Source: Comamonas sp. KCTC 72670 (GTDB taxonomy: Bacteria; Myxococcota; Myxococcia; Myxococcales; Myxococcaceae). From it: a stretch of 64,000 bases of DNA. The translations under genes were made by a program, and so were the position numbers. The notes under the pieces were generated by a model. That model worked only from the letters and a program-made list of their open reading frames with translations. It did no database searches and was not told the origin of the DNA. Positions 1 through 9,123 of this stretch are shown here, piece by piece (position 1 is the stretch's first letter; the number at the start of each line of letters is the position of its first letter). The stretch lies in assembly GCA_014656495.1 (NCBI GenBank), contig BNCN01000006.1, positions 496,001-560,000 on the forward strand. The letters are read 5' to 3'.

Positions 1-1552
1 CGCTGGCAACGTGGACGAAACGCCCGCCACGCATTTCTGGCGCGTCCTGTCCGGCCCCGTGAGGACCTTCATCACCAATCCGACGGAGACCCTGACCAAC
101 AACCCCGTGATGGAGTTCACCTTCTCGTCGACGAAGGGGAACGTCGAGTTCTTCTGCCGGCTGGACATGGAGCCCGAGCGCGCTTGCGGCACCATCAACC
201 CGCAACAGCGTGAAGTGAACTGGTCCATCGAGGTCGGCGAGGGAGACCACACGATGAACGTCCAGGCCGTGGACCTGGACAATCTCAACCGGGACACCGT
301 GGGTGAGACCCGATACTGGACGGTGGACATGACGCCGCCTCCGGCGCCCCTCATCACCAACCCCGCGTCCACCTATGTGAATACGCGGGCCCCCGCCATC
401 GAGGGAACGGCCACCGAGGGCGGCACCGTCACCGTCTACGACGTGGACTCCGTGCCGCCGCTGGCGCTGGGATCGAACGTCATCGCGAGCACCGGCTTGT
501 GGAGGGTTGAGGGGGTGCTGCTCTCGGAGGGCCCGCACACGCTGGGCGTCACGCATCGGGATGGGGCCAACAACACGTCCGCGCTGGAGGCGTCCGAGCG
601 GCGCATCATCATCGTGGACACCTTGCCGCCGGAGACATCCGTCTCCGTCCGGCCAGAGCCGCGCGGGCGCGAGCGGACCGTCCAGTTCGAGTTCCAGCAT
701 GTGAACGAGCCCAACTTCGCGACGTTCGAGTGCAGCCTCAACGGCGGGGACTTCCAGAACTGTCCCTCTCCGCATCAGGTCACCGTCGCCCAGGACGGGA
801 CGCACTCGATTCGCGTCCGCGCCAAGGACCTCGCGGGCAACGTGGACCCCTCGCCGGTCGTCGTCGAGTGGGCGGTGGACTCCATTCCGCCCCGGACGAC
901 CGTCGCGACGGTCCCTGCCGCGTTCGCTCAGTCCGCGGCCTCCAGCTTCACGTTCAGCGCGGTGGACGACTCGGACGTCGTTTTCGACTGCAGCCTGAAT
1001 GACGGCAGTTTCGTGCGGTGCACCTCGCCCTACGTACCCACGGACCTCGTGCAGGGAGAGAACCGGCTCGTGATTCGCGCCGTGGACAGCGTCGGGAATG
1101 AGGAAGTGACCACGCTGGACGCATGGACCGTGGATGACGTTCCGCCGGAGCTCCCGGTGCTGGAGTTCCCGGCGGCGGGGAGCACGGTGGAGACGCCGAC
1201 GCCCCAGTTCCGCGGCGTCTCCCTGGGCGGCGCCAGCGAGGTCGTCATCGTGGTGGACGGCTTCGAGCGGGGGAAGGCGGCCGTGGAGCCTTCGGGACAG
1301 TGGCGCTTCACCGCGCCGGGGAATCTCTCCAGCGGCGAACACTCCGTCTCCATCTACGCGGTGGACCGGGCCCTCAACGCGTCCGATCCGACGCCGCTTT
1401 TGACCTTCGTGGTCATCCCGTCGACGGAGATTGACTCGCGCGGTGGTGGCCTGAGCTGCTCGCTGGGGGGCTCGGGTGGCGGTACGCCCCTCTCGGCCCT
1501 GGGGCTCGTGGCGGTCGCCCTGCTGGCCGCCCGCCGCGGGAGGCGGCGGTAG
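1..1552 (+). CDS. Ig-like repeat surface protein with MYXO-CTERM tail (5' end outside window)
   Basis: Partial gene: the reading frame is open to the first base and its first residues (AGNVDETP) complete a repeat unit, so the GTG at 11 is not the true start. At least five tandem beta-sandwich units are visible, each with a D-x-x-PP boundary, an F-x-F-S strand, a paired-Cys pattern (F-x-C-S-L-N...C) and an AGN-type end. The C-terminus has a Gly/Ser linker with Cys (GLSCS), a hydrophobic helix and an Arg-rich end (ARRGRRR), the MYXO-CTERM plan recognised by myxosortase, so the mature protein is probably surface-attached or released from the outer membrane. Its function, for example adhesion, cannot be read from sequence. 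Confidence 0.85.
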   Translation, partial: AGNVDETPATHFWRVLSGPVRTFITNPTETLTNNPVMEFTFSSTKGNVEFFCRLDMEPERACGTINPQQREVNWSIEVGEGDHTMNVQAVDLDNLNRDTVGETRYWTVDMTPPPAPLITNPASTYVNTRAPAIEGTATEGGTVTVYDVDSVPPLALGSNVIASTGLWRVEGVLLSEGPHTLGVTHRDGANNTSALEASERRIIIVDTLPPETSVSVRPEPRGRERTVQFEFQHVNEPNFATFECSLNGGDFQNCPSPHQVTVAQDGTHSIRVRAKDLAGNVDPSPVVVEWAVDSIPPRTTVATVPAAFAQSAASSFTFSAVDDSDVVFDCSLNDGSFVRCTSPYVPTDLVQGENRLVIRAVDSVGNEEVTTLDAWTVDDVPPELPVLEFPAAGSTVETPTPQFRGVSLGGASEVVIVVDGFERGKAAVEPSGQWRFTAPGNLSSGEHSVSIYAVDRALNASDPTPLLTFVVIPSTEIDSRGGGLSCSLGGSGGGTPLSALGLVAVALLAARRGRRR

Positions 1553-1637
1553 CGCGGGTGACCTCCGTGGGGATTGTGTGCTTGCGTCGGCGGGGGACTT
1601 CGGCTACTTGTGCCCCGCCGGAGAGCAGTAGCGGTGT

Positions 1638-1711
<74 letters not shown>

Positions 1712-1721
1712 CTCTTGGATG

Positions 1722-1761
1722 GGCCCGGAACTCGAGGAGATGTCTCCTCAGGTTCCGGGCC
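1722..1761 (+). terminator. Rho-independent terminator after tRNA-Arg
   Basis: A ten-base arm GGCCCGGAAC pairs with GTTCCGGGCC, with an inner GGAGA/TCTCC stem, followed by a pyrimidine-rich T tract (TTTCTCTTT). It ends tRNA transcription about ten bases after the acceptor stem. Confidence 0.85.
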
Positions 1762-1946
1762 TTTCTCTTTCCCGCGTGGCGTGGAGACTTGCAGGCTGGC
1801 TGAAGCGCCGCCTCGTCCCAGGGTCGCGGTGTCTGACATCACCCAATCGTCGCCCGGAGCGGCTCCTGTAGAGTCCGCGCTCTTTTTGCCAGGTGTCGAG
1901 CCCCGCTGGGGGGGCCGTACAAGGGGCCTGGAGCGAGGTGACAGAG

Positions 1947-3419
1947 ATGCGCCGTCTCCCGATGAAGGCATGGTGCCTGCTTTTGGTGCTGGGACTTTCG
2001 GCCTGCGGTGGTTCCGATGGCCCCTCCGCGCCCGCGGTCCCGGGCGCCCCTCGGTTGTTGGAGGCCCTGCCTGGGGATGGGCAGGTCACCGTGAGCTGGT
2101 CGGCGCCCTCGGAGCAGGGCGACAGCCCCATCCAGGGCTACGTCGTCCGCGCGCGGGTCAACGGCGGGGTGTCCACGTCCCAGGAGAGCACGGCGACCTC
2201 GGTCACCCTCTCCGGGTTGACGAATGGGCAGACGTACACCCTGGTCGTGGCGGCGCGGAACGCGCAGGGGGAGGGGCCCGAGTCTTCACCTTCCTCGCCC
2301 GTGATTCCCCATGACATCCCGGGCGCCCCGCGCGACGTCACCGCGACGCCGGGCGACCGCCAGGCCGAGGTGGCGTGGTCCCCGCCGGACGCCGTGGACA
2401 TGCCCGTGACGGGCTACGTCGTGACGGTGCGCCAGGGCGACACCGTCGTTTCGACTGTGAACTCGGCGGAGCTGCGCACCCTCGTGTCCGGGCTGACGAA
2501 CGGCACGGACTACCGCGTCACCGTCGCGGCCACCAATGCCGTGGTGGGCGGACCGGAGTCCGCGCCGGTGGCGGTGACGCCGGTGTCGGTGCCGGGCGCG
2601 CCGCGGGTCGAGCTGTTCAATCGCGCGAGGACGTGGCTGGCGGTGCAGTGGGAGGTCGAGGACACGGGCGGCAGCCCCATCACCGGCTATGTCGCCGAGT
2701 TGCGCCTGGATGGCGAGGTGGTCCAGTCGTTCGAGACGACGGAGACCTTGCAGCACTTCCCTGGGTTGACCACGGGCGCCGCGTATCGCGTCACCGTCAC
2801 CGCCCGCAACGCACAGGGGCAGGGCGCGGCAGGTGAGATTTCGGTATTGAGACCGTGCGACAAGCCGCTTTCGCCCACCCGGCTGCTCATCGAGCCCGGC
2901 GACGGGCAGCTCTCGCTTTCGTGGGGACCGCCAGCGGACCTGGGGGGCTGTGAGCTCCAGGACTATCGCATCGACTTCCAGACGAGGAGCGGGGCCAACC
3001 CGGTTCGCGTGGAGCGGACCCCCGCACGGAGCCTGGTCGTGACGGGCCTCGTCAACGGGGTTCAGTACGACGTCACGGTCCGGGTCTCAACGGAGGTCGG
3101 TGACGCGGACCGAGGCGTGATGGTGCAAGCCACGCCCCATCCCGCACCCGAGGCGCCACGCAACCTCGCCGCGACGCCGGGTGATGGGCACGTGATGCTC
3201 GCCTGGGAGCCTCCGCCCGACGTGGGCGCGCCCCTCACGCGCTACGTGTTGACGGTGGAGCCCGAGGTGGAAGGGCTGTACCTCATCGCGGGCGCGAACG
3301 TGCGCGAGTGGTGGGCAGAAGGCCTGACGAACGGTACGACGTACACGTTCACCATCCGGGCGGAGAACCGCGTGGGCCAGAGTCCTCCCGCGACGATTCA
3401 GGCCACCCCGGCACCCTGA
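1947..3419 (+). CDS. Fibronectin type III repeat lipoprotein
   Basis: The start ATG at 1947 follows a GGAGCGAGGTG ribosome site; ATG 1962 is an alternative. The protein has 490 residues. It opens with a lipoprotein signal (KAWCLLLVLGLSACGG) whose lipobox LSAC gives an acylated Cys. Five FN3-like modules of about 90 residues follow, each starting with P-x-AP and carrying the P-GDGQ-V-x-W and GLTNGT-Y-x-V signatures (IPGAPRDVTATPGD, VPGAPRVEL, APEAPRNLAATPGD). No catalytic domain is visible, so it is probably a binding or scaffold protein in the periplasm or on the outer membrane. It stands alone between tRNA-Arg and a convergent gene. Confidence 0.88.
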   Translation: MRRLPMKAWCLLLVLGLSACGGSDGPSAPAVPGAPRLLEALPGDGQVTVSWSAPSEQGDSPIQGYVVRARVNGGVSTSQESTATSVTLSGLTNGQTYTLVVAARNAQGEGPESSPSSPVIPHDIPGAPRDVTATPGDRQAEVAWSPPDAVDMPVTGYVVTVRQGDTVVSTVNSAELRTLVSGLTNGTDYRVTVAATNAVVGGPESAPVAVTPVSVPGAPRVELFNRARTWLAVQWEVEDTGGSPITGYVAELRLDGEVVQSFETTETLQHFPGLTTGAAYRVTVTARNAQGQGAAGEISVLRPCDKPLSPTRLLIEPGDGQLSLSWGPPADLGGCELQDYRIDFQTRSGANPVRVERTPARSLVVTGLVNGVQYDVTVRVSTEVGDADRGVMVQATPHPAPEAPRNLAATPGDGHVMLAWEPPPDVGAPLTRYVLTVEPEVEGLYLIAGANVREWWAEGLTNGTTYTFTIRAENRVGQSPPATIQATPAP

Positions 3420-3459
3420 GCCTTTGGCTCCGGAGGCCAACGCCCGAGCGTTGGCCTCC
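3420..3459. repeat. Bidirectional hairpin terminator containing an inverted copy of the tRNA-Arg anticodon arm
   Basis: Bases 3432-3443 (GGAGGCCAACGC) and 3448-3459 (GCGTTGGCCTCC) form a perfect 12-bp stem with loop CCGA between two convergent genes. Bases 3420-3443 are the exact reverse complement of tRNA-Arg bases 1662-1685 (24 of 24), and 3446-3459 repeat tRNA bases 1660-1673 in direct orientation. It can act as a terminator; its origin from the tRNA is the simplest explanation for the identity. Confidence 0.75.
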
Positions 3460-3464
3460 AATGC

Positions 3465-4748
3465 CTACGCCTCCGCCGGCTCGTCGCGCTTGGGCAGGTG
3501 GAAGCGCACGGTGCGCACGCGGCGGGGAGAGGACTCGACGACTTCCAGCGTGAGTCCGCTCACCGTCTGCACCTGGGTGCCCGGGCCGGGGATGGCGCCA
3601 CCCGACAGGGCGATGCAGAGGCCGGCCACGGTGGCGTAGTCCTGGTCCTCGTCCAGGTCCAGGGCCAGCGCGCGGTTGACGTCGCGGATGCTCGCGGAGC
3701 CGAGCACGAGGGCGGTGTTCGGGCCCTCGCGCTTCACCAGCTCCTCGGGCACCTCCGACTCGCTGAGGATGTCACCGACGAGCTCCTCCACGAGGTCCTC
3801 CACCGTCACCAGGCCCACCACGCCGCCGCGCTCGTCCACCACCACGGCCAGCTGCATGCGGCGCTTCTGGAGCTCGCGCAGCGCGTCCATGGCCCGCATC
3901 GTCTCCACGACGAAGAAGGGCGGACGCATCACGTCCTCGAGGATGATGAGGTTGCTCTCCCAGGCGACGCCCAGCAGGTCCTTGGCGATGACGTAGCCCA
4001 CGATGTTGTCCATCGTGTCCTCGTACACGGGCATGCGGGAGTGCCCGCCCTCGAGCAGCACGCGGCGAATCTCCTCGGGGCTGGAGTGACGCCGCAGCGC
4101 CACCATCTCGTCCCGCGCCACCGACAGCTCGCCCACCGTCACGTCGCCCATCTCGAAGGCGCGCGACGCGATTTCGCTGGCGTGTGGGTCCAACGTGCCT
4201 TGCTTCGCCGCTTCCTCCACCAACTGCTGGAGCTCCTCCGTGGACAGGCGGCCTTCCGTGAAGTTGGTCCGGTCTCCAAACAGGCGGAGCACCACGTTGG
4301 AGCTGGCGGTGAGGAACCACACCACCGGCTGCATCACCCACGAGAGGCCGCGCAGCGGCCGGCCAATGAGCAGCGCGTAACGCTCGCCGGCGCGCAGCGC
4401 GAGCGACTTGGGCACCAGCTCCCCCAGCACCAGGGAGAGGTACGAGACGAAGGCCACCACGCCGGCGAGGGCCACTTCGTCCGCCTGCTGCTCGGGCACA
4501 CCCAGGCCCGTGATGAAGTCACCCAGCCGGGTGGCGATGCTCGCGCCACCGAAGGCGGCCGCCGTGGCGCCGATGACGGTGATGCCAATCTGCACCGTGG
4601 CGAGAAACCGCTCGGGGTTTCCACGCAGGGCCTCCACGGCTTTCGCGGAGGCGCTGCCTTGCTCAATCAGTTCCTTCAGCCGCGTCCTGCGGACGGAGAT
4701 GATGGCGAGCTCCGCTCCCGCGAAGACGCCATTGGCCAGGACCAGCAC
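3465..4748 (-). CDS. CNNM/CorC-family membrane protein (DUF21, two CBS domains, CorC_HlyC domain)
   Basis: Order: DUF21 transmembrane domain (about 1-190, with the typical FAGAELAIISVRRTRLKEL segment), a CBS pair (about 205-325, with HSRMPVY and VVVDERGGVVGLVT), and a C-terminal CorC_HlyC transporter-associated domain. The family is linked to Mg2+/Co2+ efflux or homeostasis in the inner membrane. Start problem: GTG 4748 cuts the first transmembrane helix in half. In-frame upstream codons encode IIVTELLIIL back to an in-frame TAG, with no ATG, GTG or TTG. A GGAGG lies just before ATT 4778/ATC 4775, so a non-AUG start is plausible. The substrate is inferred from family only. Confidence 0.88.
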   Translation of the reverse strand: MLVLANGVFAGAELAIISVRRTRLKELIEQGSASAKAVEALRGNPERFLATVQIGITVIGATAAAFGGASIATRLGDFITGLGVPEQQADEVALAGVVAFVSYLSLVLGELVPKSLALRAGERYALLIGRPLRGLSWVMQPVVWFLTASSNVVLRLFGDRTNFTEGRLSTEELQQLVEEAAKQGTLDPHASEIASRAFEMGDVTVGELSVARDEMVALRRHSSPEEIRRVLLEGGHSRMPVYEDTMDNIVGYVIAKDLLGVAWESNLIILEDVMRPPFFVVETMRAMDALRELQKRRMQLAVVVDERGGVVGLVTVEDLVEELVGDILSESEVPEELVKREGPNTALVLGSASIRDVNRALALDLDEDQDYATVAGLCIALSGGAIPGPGTQVQTVSGLTLEVVESSPRRVRTVRFHLPKRDEPAEA

Positions 4749-4826
4749 AAGGATGATGAGAAGCTCGGTGACGATAATGGCCCTCCTCTCAGGGGCCCTC
4801 TACCCTATACGCCGCAGGCTGGCTGC

Positions 4827-5207
4827 TCACTCACCAAGTGATTGCAAGAGGAGCGACAATTGGTCGCGGCTCGCACCTTTTGGGAGGTAGTAGTGCGGGC
4901 CGGAGAGCAGGGCGCTGCCTACATCCTGCGCCGCCGCGGACGTGAGGAAGACGATGCGAGGTTGCGGGCCCCGAGGCAGCCGCTCCACGACCTCCAGCCC
5001 CGTCATCCCAGGCATATTGAGGTCCAGCAGCATCACGCCGTAGCGGTCACCCCGCCTCAACGTCTCCAGGGCCTCCTGCCCATCCGAGGCCTCGGTCGTC
5101 TCGTAACCGAGGTCCTCCAGGCTGAGCCGGAGAAATTCCCTCCAGTCCGCGTCGTCATCGACGACTAGGACCTTCCTCGCGCCGTTGTCCGTTGCCAGTC
5201 GCGCCAA
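4827..5207 (-). CDS. Single-domain response regulator
   Basis: About 126 residues, nearly all one receiver domain: acidic pocket VVDDD near the N-terminus, phospho-acceptor in MLLDLNMPG, switch Thr/Ser in FLTSA and Lys in LPKG. There is no output domain. I chose TTG 5207 because a strong GGGGGAGG lies just upstream; an open GTG start at 5282 would add 25 poorly conserved residues. It lies 79 to 154 bases after the GT21 gene on the same strand. No kinase is adjacent, so its partner and target are unknown. Confidence 0.82.
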   Translation of the reverse strand: MARLATDNGARKVLVVDDDADWREFLRLSLEDLGYETTEASDGQEALETLRRGDRYGVMLLDLNMPGMTGLEVVERLPRGPQPRIVFLTSAAAQDVGSALLSGPHYYLPKGASRDQLSLLLQSLGE

Positions 5208-5361
5208 TCGTCCTCCCCCGACAGGAGATGAACGCTGCTGAAGGGCGCCATCATTCTCCGCGAGCGGTGACGTGGCGCTCACCCAGCAGTCAGGCGAGCA
5301 GGCCCCGGACAGGCGCGCAGCCGGGCCAGGAGGCGCCGCGAGGCAGCGCCACGGCCCTGCG

Positions 5362-6570
5362 TCAGCCCGCCAGGACCCGGCCGCTCCGAGGCATTGCGGT
5401 CGCGGACTCCAGCTCCGTCGCGCGCAAGGGAACCAGGCGGGAGCCGCGCGAGACGCGCAGGCGGGTGCCGCGCCAGTTCACCGTCCGGGAGAAGAGCGCG
5501 CAGGTCCACGCGGCGAAGAGCAGGGCGTCCTTGGCGAACACCGCGGGCACCGCGTCCCAGGTCAGCGGCTGGGGCCGCAGGGCGCGCACGGTGGACAGGT
5601 CCACCGCCACCTTGCCCAGGGCGACCACCAGGCAGAGCGCCGCGCTCTCCTCGGACGGCGCGAGCAGGGCCCCCAGCAGCGCCAGCGGCGTGGGGTTGAG
5701 CAGGGCCTGGGCGAAGTAGGTGCCCGGCGACACGGCGGTGCGGTGGATGACGCTCCAGCGGAGGTAGCGCTGGAAGAAGGAGAGGACGCTCTTGCGCAGC
5801 GACACGTTGAACACCGGCGTGCGCGCCACCACCACGCGGCGGCCCAGCTTGCGCGTCACCCACTGGCCAATGACGAAGTCCTCGGCCAGCACGTCCTTCA
5901 CGGAGAAGAAGCCGCCCAGCGCGTCCACGTCCTCGCGGCGCAGCGCCATGGACTTGCCCACGACGATGTCCTGGTTCGCCGCGCGCTTGGCGGCGATCAT
6001 CCCCGCCGCCGCGCTGGCGCCCAGGTGCAGGTTGTCCAGGAGCGCGCCGAAGGTGCGCTCACCCACGCCCGACACCGGGTGGGTGACGCAGCCCACGTCC
6101 GGGTCCTCGAAGGCCCGCGCAATCTCTTCCAGGTAGCCCGGCGCCACGCGCGTGTTGCTGTCGCTGATGACGAGCAGGTCGTGGCGGGCCCGGTCCGCCA
6201 GGGTGATGAGCTGATTCACCTTCGGGTTGCGGCCCGGCGCACCCTCCTGGACCTCCAGGCGCATGACGTGGGGCCAACGGGCCACGGCCGCGCGGGCCAC
6301 GGCGAAGGCGGGGTCCCTGGCGTCCTTGACGCCCAGCACCACCTCGTAAGCCCCCGCGTAGTCCAGCGCGGCGAACTGCGCGAGGTTGGCCTCCAGGTCG
6401 TCATCCACGCCGCACAGCGGTTTGAGGATGGAGATGCCGGGCCGCGCGCCACCGGCGCGAGCGGGGGAGGGGGCCTCCCCGCGGTGGCGCAGCACCATCG
6501 CGAACTGGACGGTGAGGACGAGCAGCCCGATGCAGGCGGCAATCAGCAGGACGGTGGAGGCGAGCAACAT
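5362..6570 (-). CDS. GT21-family ceramide glucosyltransferase-like protein (HpnI-like)
   Basis: 402 residues. An N-terminal membrane helix (about 3-26) is followed by a GT-A glycosyltransferase domain starting at ISILKPLCGVDDDLEANL. Family landmarks are DSN in VISDSNTRVAPGYL, acidic AEDF and the (Q/R)xxRW-type QRYLRW, then C-terminal hydrophobic segments (about 285-360). The GT21 family includes ceramide glucosyltransferases and HpnI, which uses UDP-sugars to glycosylate membrane lipids. The exact acceptor (ceramide, hopanoid or diacylglycerol) cannot be decided. It lies downstream of phoU on the same strand, with a Pho-box-like repeat at 6682-6699 in the gap, so phosphate control is possible. 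Confidence 0.8.
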   Translation of the reverse strand: MLLASTVLLIAACIGLLVLTVQFAMVLRHRGEAPSPARAGGARPGISILKPLCGVDDDLEANLAQFAALDYAGAYEVVLGVKDARDPAFAVARAAVARWPHVMRLEVQEGAPGRNPKVNQLITLADRARHDLLVISDSNTRVAPGYLEEIARAFEDPDVGCVTHPVSGVGERTFGALLDNLHLGASAAAGMIAAKRAANQDIVVGKSMALRREDVDALGGFFSVKDVLAEDFVIGQWVTRKLGRRVVVARTPVFNVSLRKSVLSFFQRYLRWSVIHRTAVSPGTYFAQALLNPTPLALLGALLAPSEESAALCLVVALGKVAVDLSTVRALRPQPLTWDAVPAVFAKDALLFAAWTCALFSRTVNWRGTRLRVSRGSRLVPLRATELESATAMPRSGRVLAG

Positions 6571-6681
6571 TCGCGGGCAATCCCCGGGGCCGGTGCGCCG
6601 TCATGGCGCGACCACGGAGTGCACGCTAGAGGTCCTCCACGTCAGCCCCGCGAAGCGCGCGGGGCGGGCCGGGCAATTCGC

Positions 6682-6699
6682 GGTGACGGGACGGTGAAG
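6682..6699 (-). promoter_or_regulatory. Candidate Pho box upstream of the GT21 gene
   Basis: On the plus strand GGTGACG-ggac-GGTGAAG, two seven-base direct repeats (6 of 7 identical) with a four-base spacer. This is the 7-4-7 spacing bound by PhoB-type dimers. It is in the same orientation as the four other candidates in this window, about 112 bases upstream of the glycosyltransferase ATG. It just precedes phoU's stop, so it lies in true intergenic DNA. Confidence 0.45.
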
Positions 6700-6709
6700 C
6701 CGCGCCCGG

Positions 6710-7396
6710 CTACTCGGTGAGGTTGCGGCTCTGCGGGTGGCGGATGTCCTTGCCCCGCACCATGTAGACGACCATCTCCGCCACGTTCAGCGCGTGGTCG
6801 CCAATGCGCTCCAGGTGCTTCGCGATGAACATCAGCGCCGTGGCGCGGCGGATGTTGCGCGAGTCCTCCATCATGTACGCGAGGAGCTCGTTGAAGATCT
6901 TCAGGAAGAGGGCATCCAGCAAATCATCGCCGCGCAGCACCTCCTCGGCCTTGGTGACGTCGCCGGACACGAAGGCGTCCAGGGACATCCGCACCTGCCG
7001 CTGGGCCAGCTCCGCCAGCCGGGGCGTGTCCACGTAGGGGGCCAGCGGAGGGGCCTGGTTCAGGTCGATGGAGCGCTCGGCGATGTTCACCGCGAGGTCG
7101 CCGATGCGCTCCAGGTCGGTGACGATCTTCAGCGCCGTGGTGATGAGGCGCAAGTCACTGGCGGCGGGCTGGCGCAGCGCGAGAATCTTGCGGCACAGCT
7201 CGTCGATGTCCACCTCCAGGCGGTTCACGTCCTTGTCGGCGGCGACCACCTTCTCCGCCACGGCGCTGTCGCGGTCGGTGAGCGCCTTCATGCTCTGGAC
7301 GATGAGGTTCTCCACCTTCGCGCCCATCGCGAGGAGCTTCTCCCGCAAATCCCTCAGGTCCTGTTCGAAGGCTTTGTCCGTGTGCGTCGACGGCAT
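6710..7396 (-). CDS. phoU: Phosphate signalling protein PhoU
   Basis: 228 residues, the usual PhoU length, made of two three-helix PhoU repeats. The first contains a metal-site motif of the ExxxD type (KVVAADKDVNRLEVDID), and each repeat has an RIGD-centred motif (TDLERIGDLAVNIAERS and KHLERIGDHALNVAEMVVY). PhoU couples the Pst transporter to the PhoR kinase and represses the Pho response when phosphate is ample. It is the last gene of pstS-C-A-B-phoU, 25 bases after pstB. Confidence 0.97.
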   Translation of the reverse strand: MPSTHTDKAFEQDLRDLREKLLAMGAKVENLIVQSMKALTDRDSAVAEKVVAADKDVNRLEVDIDELCRKILALRQPAASDLRLITTALKIVTDLERIGDLAVNIAERSIDLNQAPPLAPYVDTPRLAELAQRQVRMSLDAFVSGDVTKAEEVLRGDDLLDALFLKIFNELLAYMMEDSRNIRRATALMFIAKHLERIGDHALNVAEMVVYMVRGKDIRHPQSRNLTE

Positions 7397-7421
7397 GTGT
7401 CCGGTCCCCTTTTTCGTCCAC

Positions 7422-8198
7422 TCACCCGAACTTGCCGGTGACGTAGTCCTCGGTGCGCTTCTCGCGCGGGTTGGTGAAGATCTGCTCGGTGGGGCCGCAT
7501 TCCACCAGCTCGCCCATGTAGAAGAAAGCGGTGCGGTCGCTGACGCGCGCGGCCTGCTGCATGTTGTGGGTGACGATGGCGATGGTGTACGTCGACTTGA
7601 GCTCGTGGATGAGCTCCTCGATTTTCGCCGTGGCGATGGGGTCCAACGCGCTGGCCGGCTCGTCCATCAGCAGCACCTCCGGCTCCACCGCCATCGCGCG
7701 GGCGATGCAGAGCCGCTGCTGCTGGCCGCCGGACAGGCCCAGCGCGCTCTCGTCGAGCCGGTCCTTCACCTCGTCCCAGAGCGCGGCGCCGCGCAGGGAC
7801 TTCTCCACGCGCGTGGCCAGCTCCGCCTTGTCCTTCGTCCCGCCCACGCGCAGGCCGTAGGCCACGTTCTCGAAGATGCTCTTCGGGAAGGGGTTGGACT
7901 TCTGGAACACCATGCCCACGCGGCGGCGCAGGTCCACCACGTCCACGCCGCGGTCATGGATGTCCGTGCCGTCCATCAGGATGCTGCCCGAATGCGTCGC
8001 GCCGGAGATGAGGTCGTTCATCCGGTTGAGCGAGCGCAGGAACGTGGACTTGCCGCAGCCCGACGGTCCGATGAGCGCCGTCACCTGGCGGTCGAGGATG
8101 GCCAGGGAGACCTTGTGGATGGCCGTCTTGGGGCCGTAGCGCAGGGTGAGCTCCCGCGCCTCCATCTTCGCGCGCGGCTTCTGGGGAGTGAGGGACAT
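7422..8198 (-). CDS. pstB: Phosphate ABC transporter ATP-binding protein PstB
   Basis: 258 residues. Walker [12 protein letters not shown]-loop FQKSNPFP, signature LSGGQQQR, Walker B VLLMDEP and switch His in VTHN are all intact. It energises high-affinity phosphate import through PstC/PstA. It lies between pstA and phoU (13 and 25 bases), clearly one transcription unit. Confidence 0.98.
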   Translation of the reverse strand: MSLTPQKPRAKMEARELTLRYGPKTAIHKVSLAILDRQVTALIGPSGCGKSTFLRSLNRMNDLISGATHSGSILMDGTDIHDRGVDVVDLRRRVGMVFQKSNPFPKSIFENVAYGLRVGGTKDKAELATRVEKSLRGAALWDEVKDRLDESALGLSGGQQQRLCIARAMAVEPEVLLMDEPASALDPIATAKIEELIHELKSTYTIAIVTHNMQQAARVSDRTAFFYMGELVECGPTEQIFTNPREKRTEDYVTGKFG

Positions 8199-8211
8199 GG
8201 CAGGCGTACCG

Positions 8212-9123
8212 TCAGTGGGCGCTGGCGGCCTTGCGGCGGGTGCGCGTCCGGATGATGACCGCGACGAGGTTGAGGGCGAAGGTCAGCGTCAGCAGCACCA
8301 GCACCGTCGCGTAGAGCGGGCCGCTGGCCTCCGTCACGTTGGGCGACTGCGTCGCCATGACGTAGGTGTGGTAGCCCAGGTGCATGAACTGGGAGTCGAG
8401 GCTCGTGGGCAAGTCCGGCAGGAAGTAGGCCGCGCCCGTGAAGAGGATGGGCGCCACCTCGCCGGCGCCTCGGGAGATGGCCAGCACCGCGCCGGTGAGG
8501 ATGCCGGGCAGGGCGCCGGGCAGCACCACCCGCGCAAGCGTCTGCGACTGGGTGGCCCCCAGGGCCAGGCTGGCGGTCCGCTGCTCCAGGGGCACCGCGC
8601 GCAGCGCCTCCTCGGTGGACACGATGACCACGGGCAGCGTGAGCACCGCCAGCGTCAAGGACGCCCAGAGGATGCCTGGCTGGGCCCAGTGCATCTCCTC
8701 GTAGCCCAGCAGCCGGTCCATGTTGCCGCCCACGAAGAGGATGAAGAAGCCGAGCCCGAACAGGCCGAAGACGATGGAGGGCACGCCGGCGAGGTTCACC
8801 ACCGCCACGCGCACCCAGCGGGCGAAGCGGGACTCCGGCGGCGCGTACTCGTGCAGGTACACCGCGGTGAGCACGCCCACCGGCATCACCGCCAGCGTCA
8901 TCAGGAGCGTGAGCGCGGCGGTGCCGAAGATGGCGGGGAAGATGCCGCCGCCCATCATGCCGTCGCTGGGGGGCTCGGTGAGGAAGGCCCAGGAGACGTG
9001 GCGGGCGCCGTGGCGCGCGACGTCCCACAGGATGAGGGCCAGCATGCCCACGATGAAGAAGGCCGCCAGGGCCGTCAGCCCCGTGAGGCCCAGGCCCACC
9101 GCCCGGCGCGTGGTGTACTTCAC
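8212..9123 (-). CDS. pstA: Phosphate ABC transporter permease PstA
   Basis: 303 residues. The GTG start at 9123 overlaps the TGA of pstC (GTGA), which implies translational coupling; an open frame further upstream is only the antisense frame of pstC. About six membrane helices are visible. The permease EAA-type loop reads [20 protein letters not shown]...[16 protein letters not shown]. It pairs with PstC to form the inner-membrane channel. Confidence 0.95.
   Translation of the reverse strand: MKYTTRRAVGLGLTGLTALAAFFIVGMLALILWDVARHGARHVSWAFLTEPPSDGMMGGGIFPAIFGTAALTLLMTLAVMPVGVLTAVYLHEYAPPESRFARWVRVAVVNLAGVPSIVFGLFGLGFFILFVGGNMDRLLGYEEMHWAQPGILWASLTLAVLTLPVVIVSTEEALRAVPLEQRTASLALGATQSQTLARVVLPGALPGILTGAVLAISRGAGEVAPILFTGAAYFLPDLPTSLDSQFMHLGYHTYVMATQSPNVTEASGPLYATVLVLLTLTFALNLVAVIIRTRTRRKAASAH

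Noticed and set aside
3498-4841. Open frame opposite the CNNM/CorC-like gene
   Set aside because: His/Ala/Arg-rich shadow product; the minus-strand protein has DUF21 and CBS motifs.
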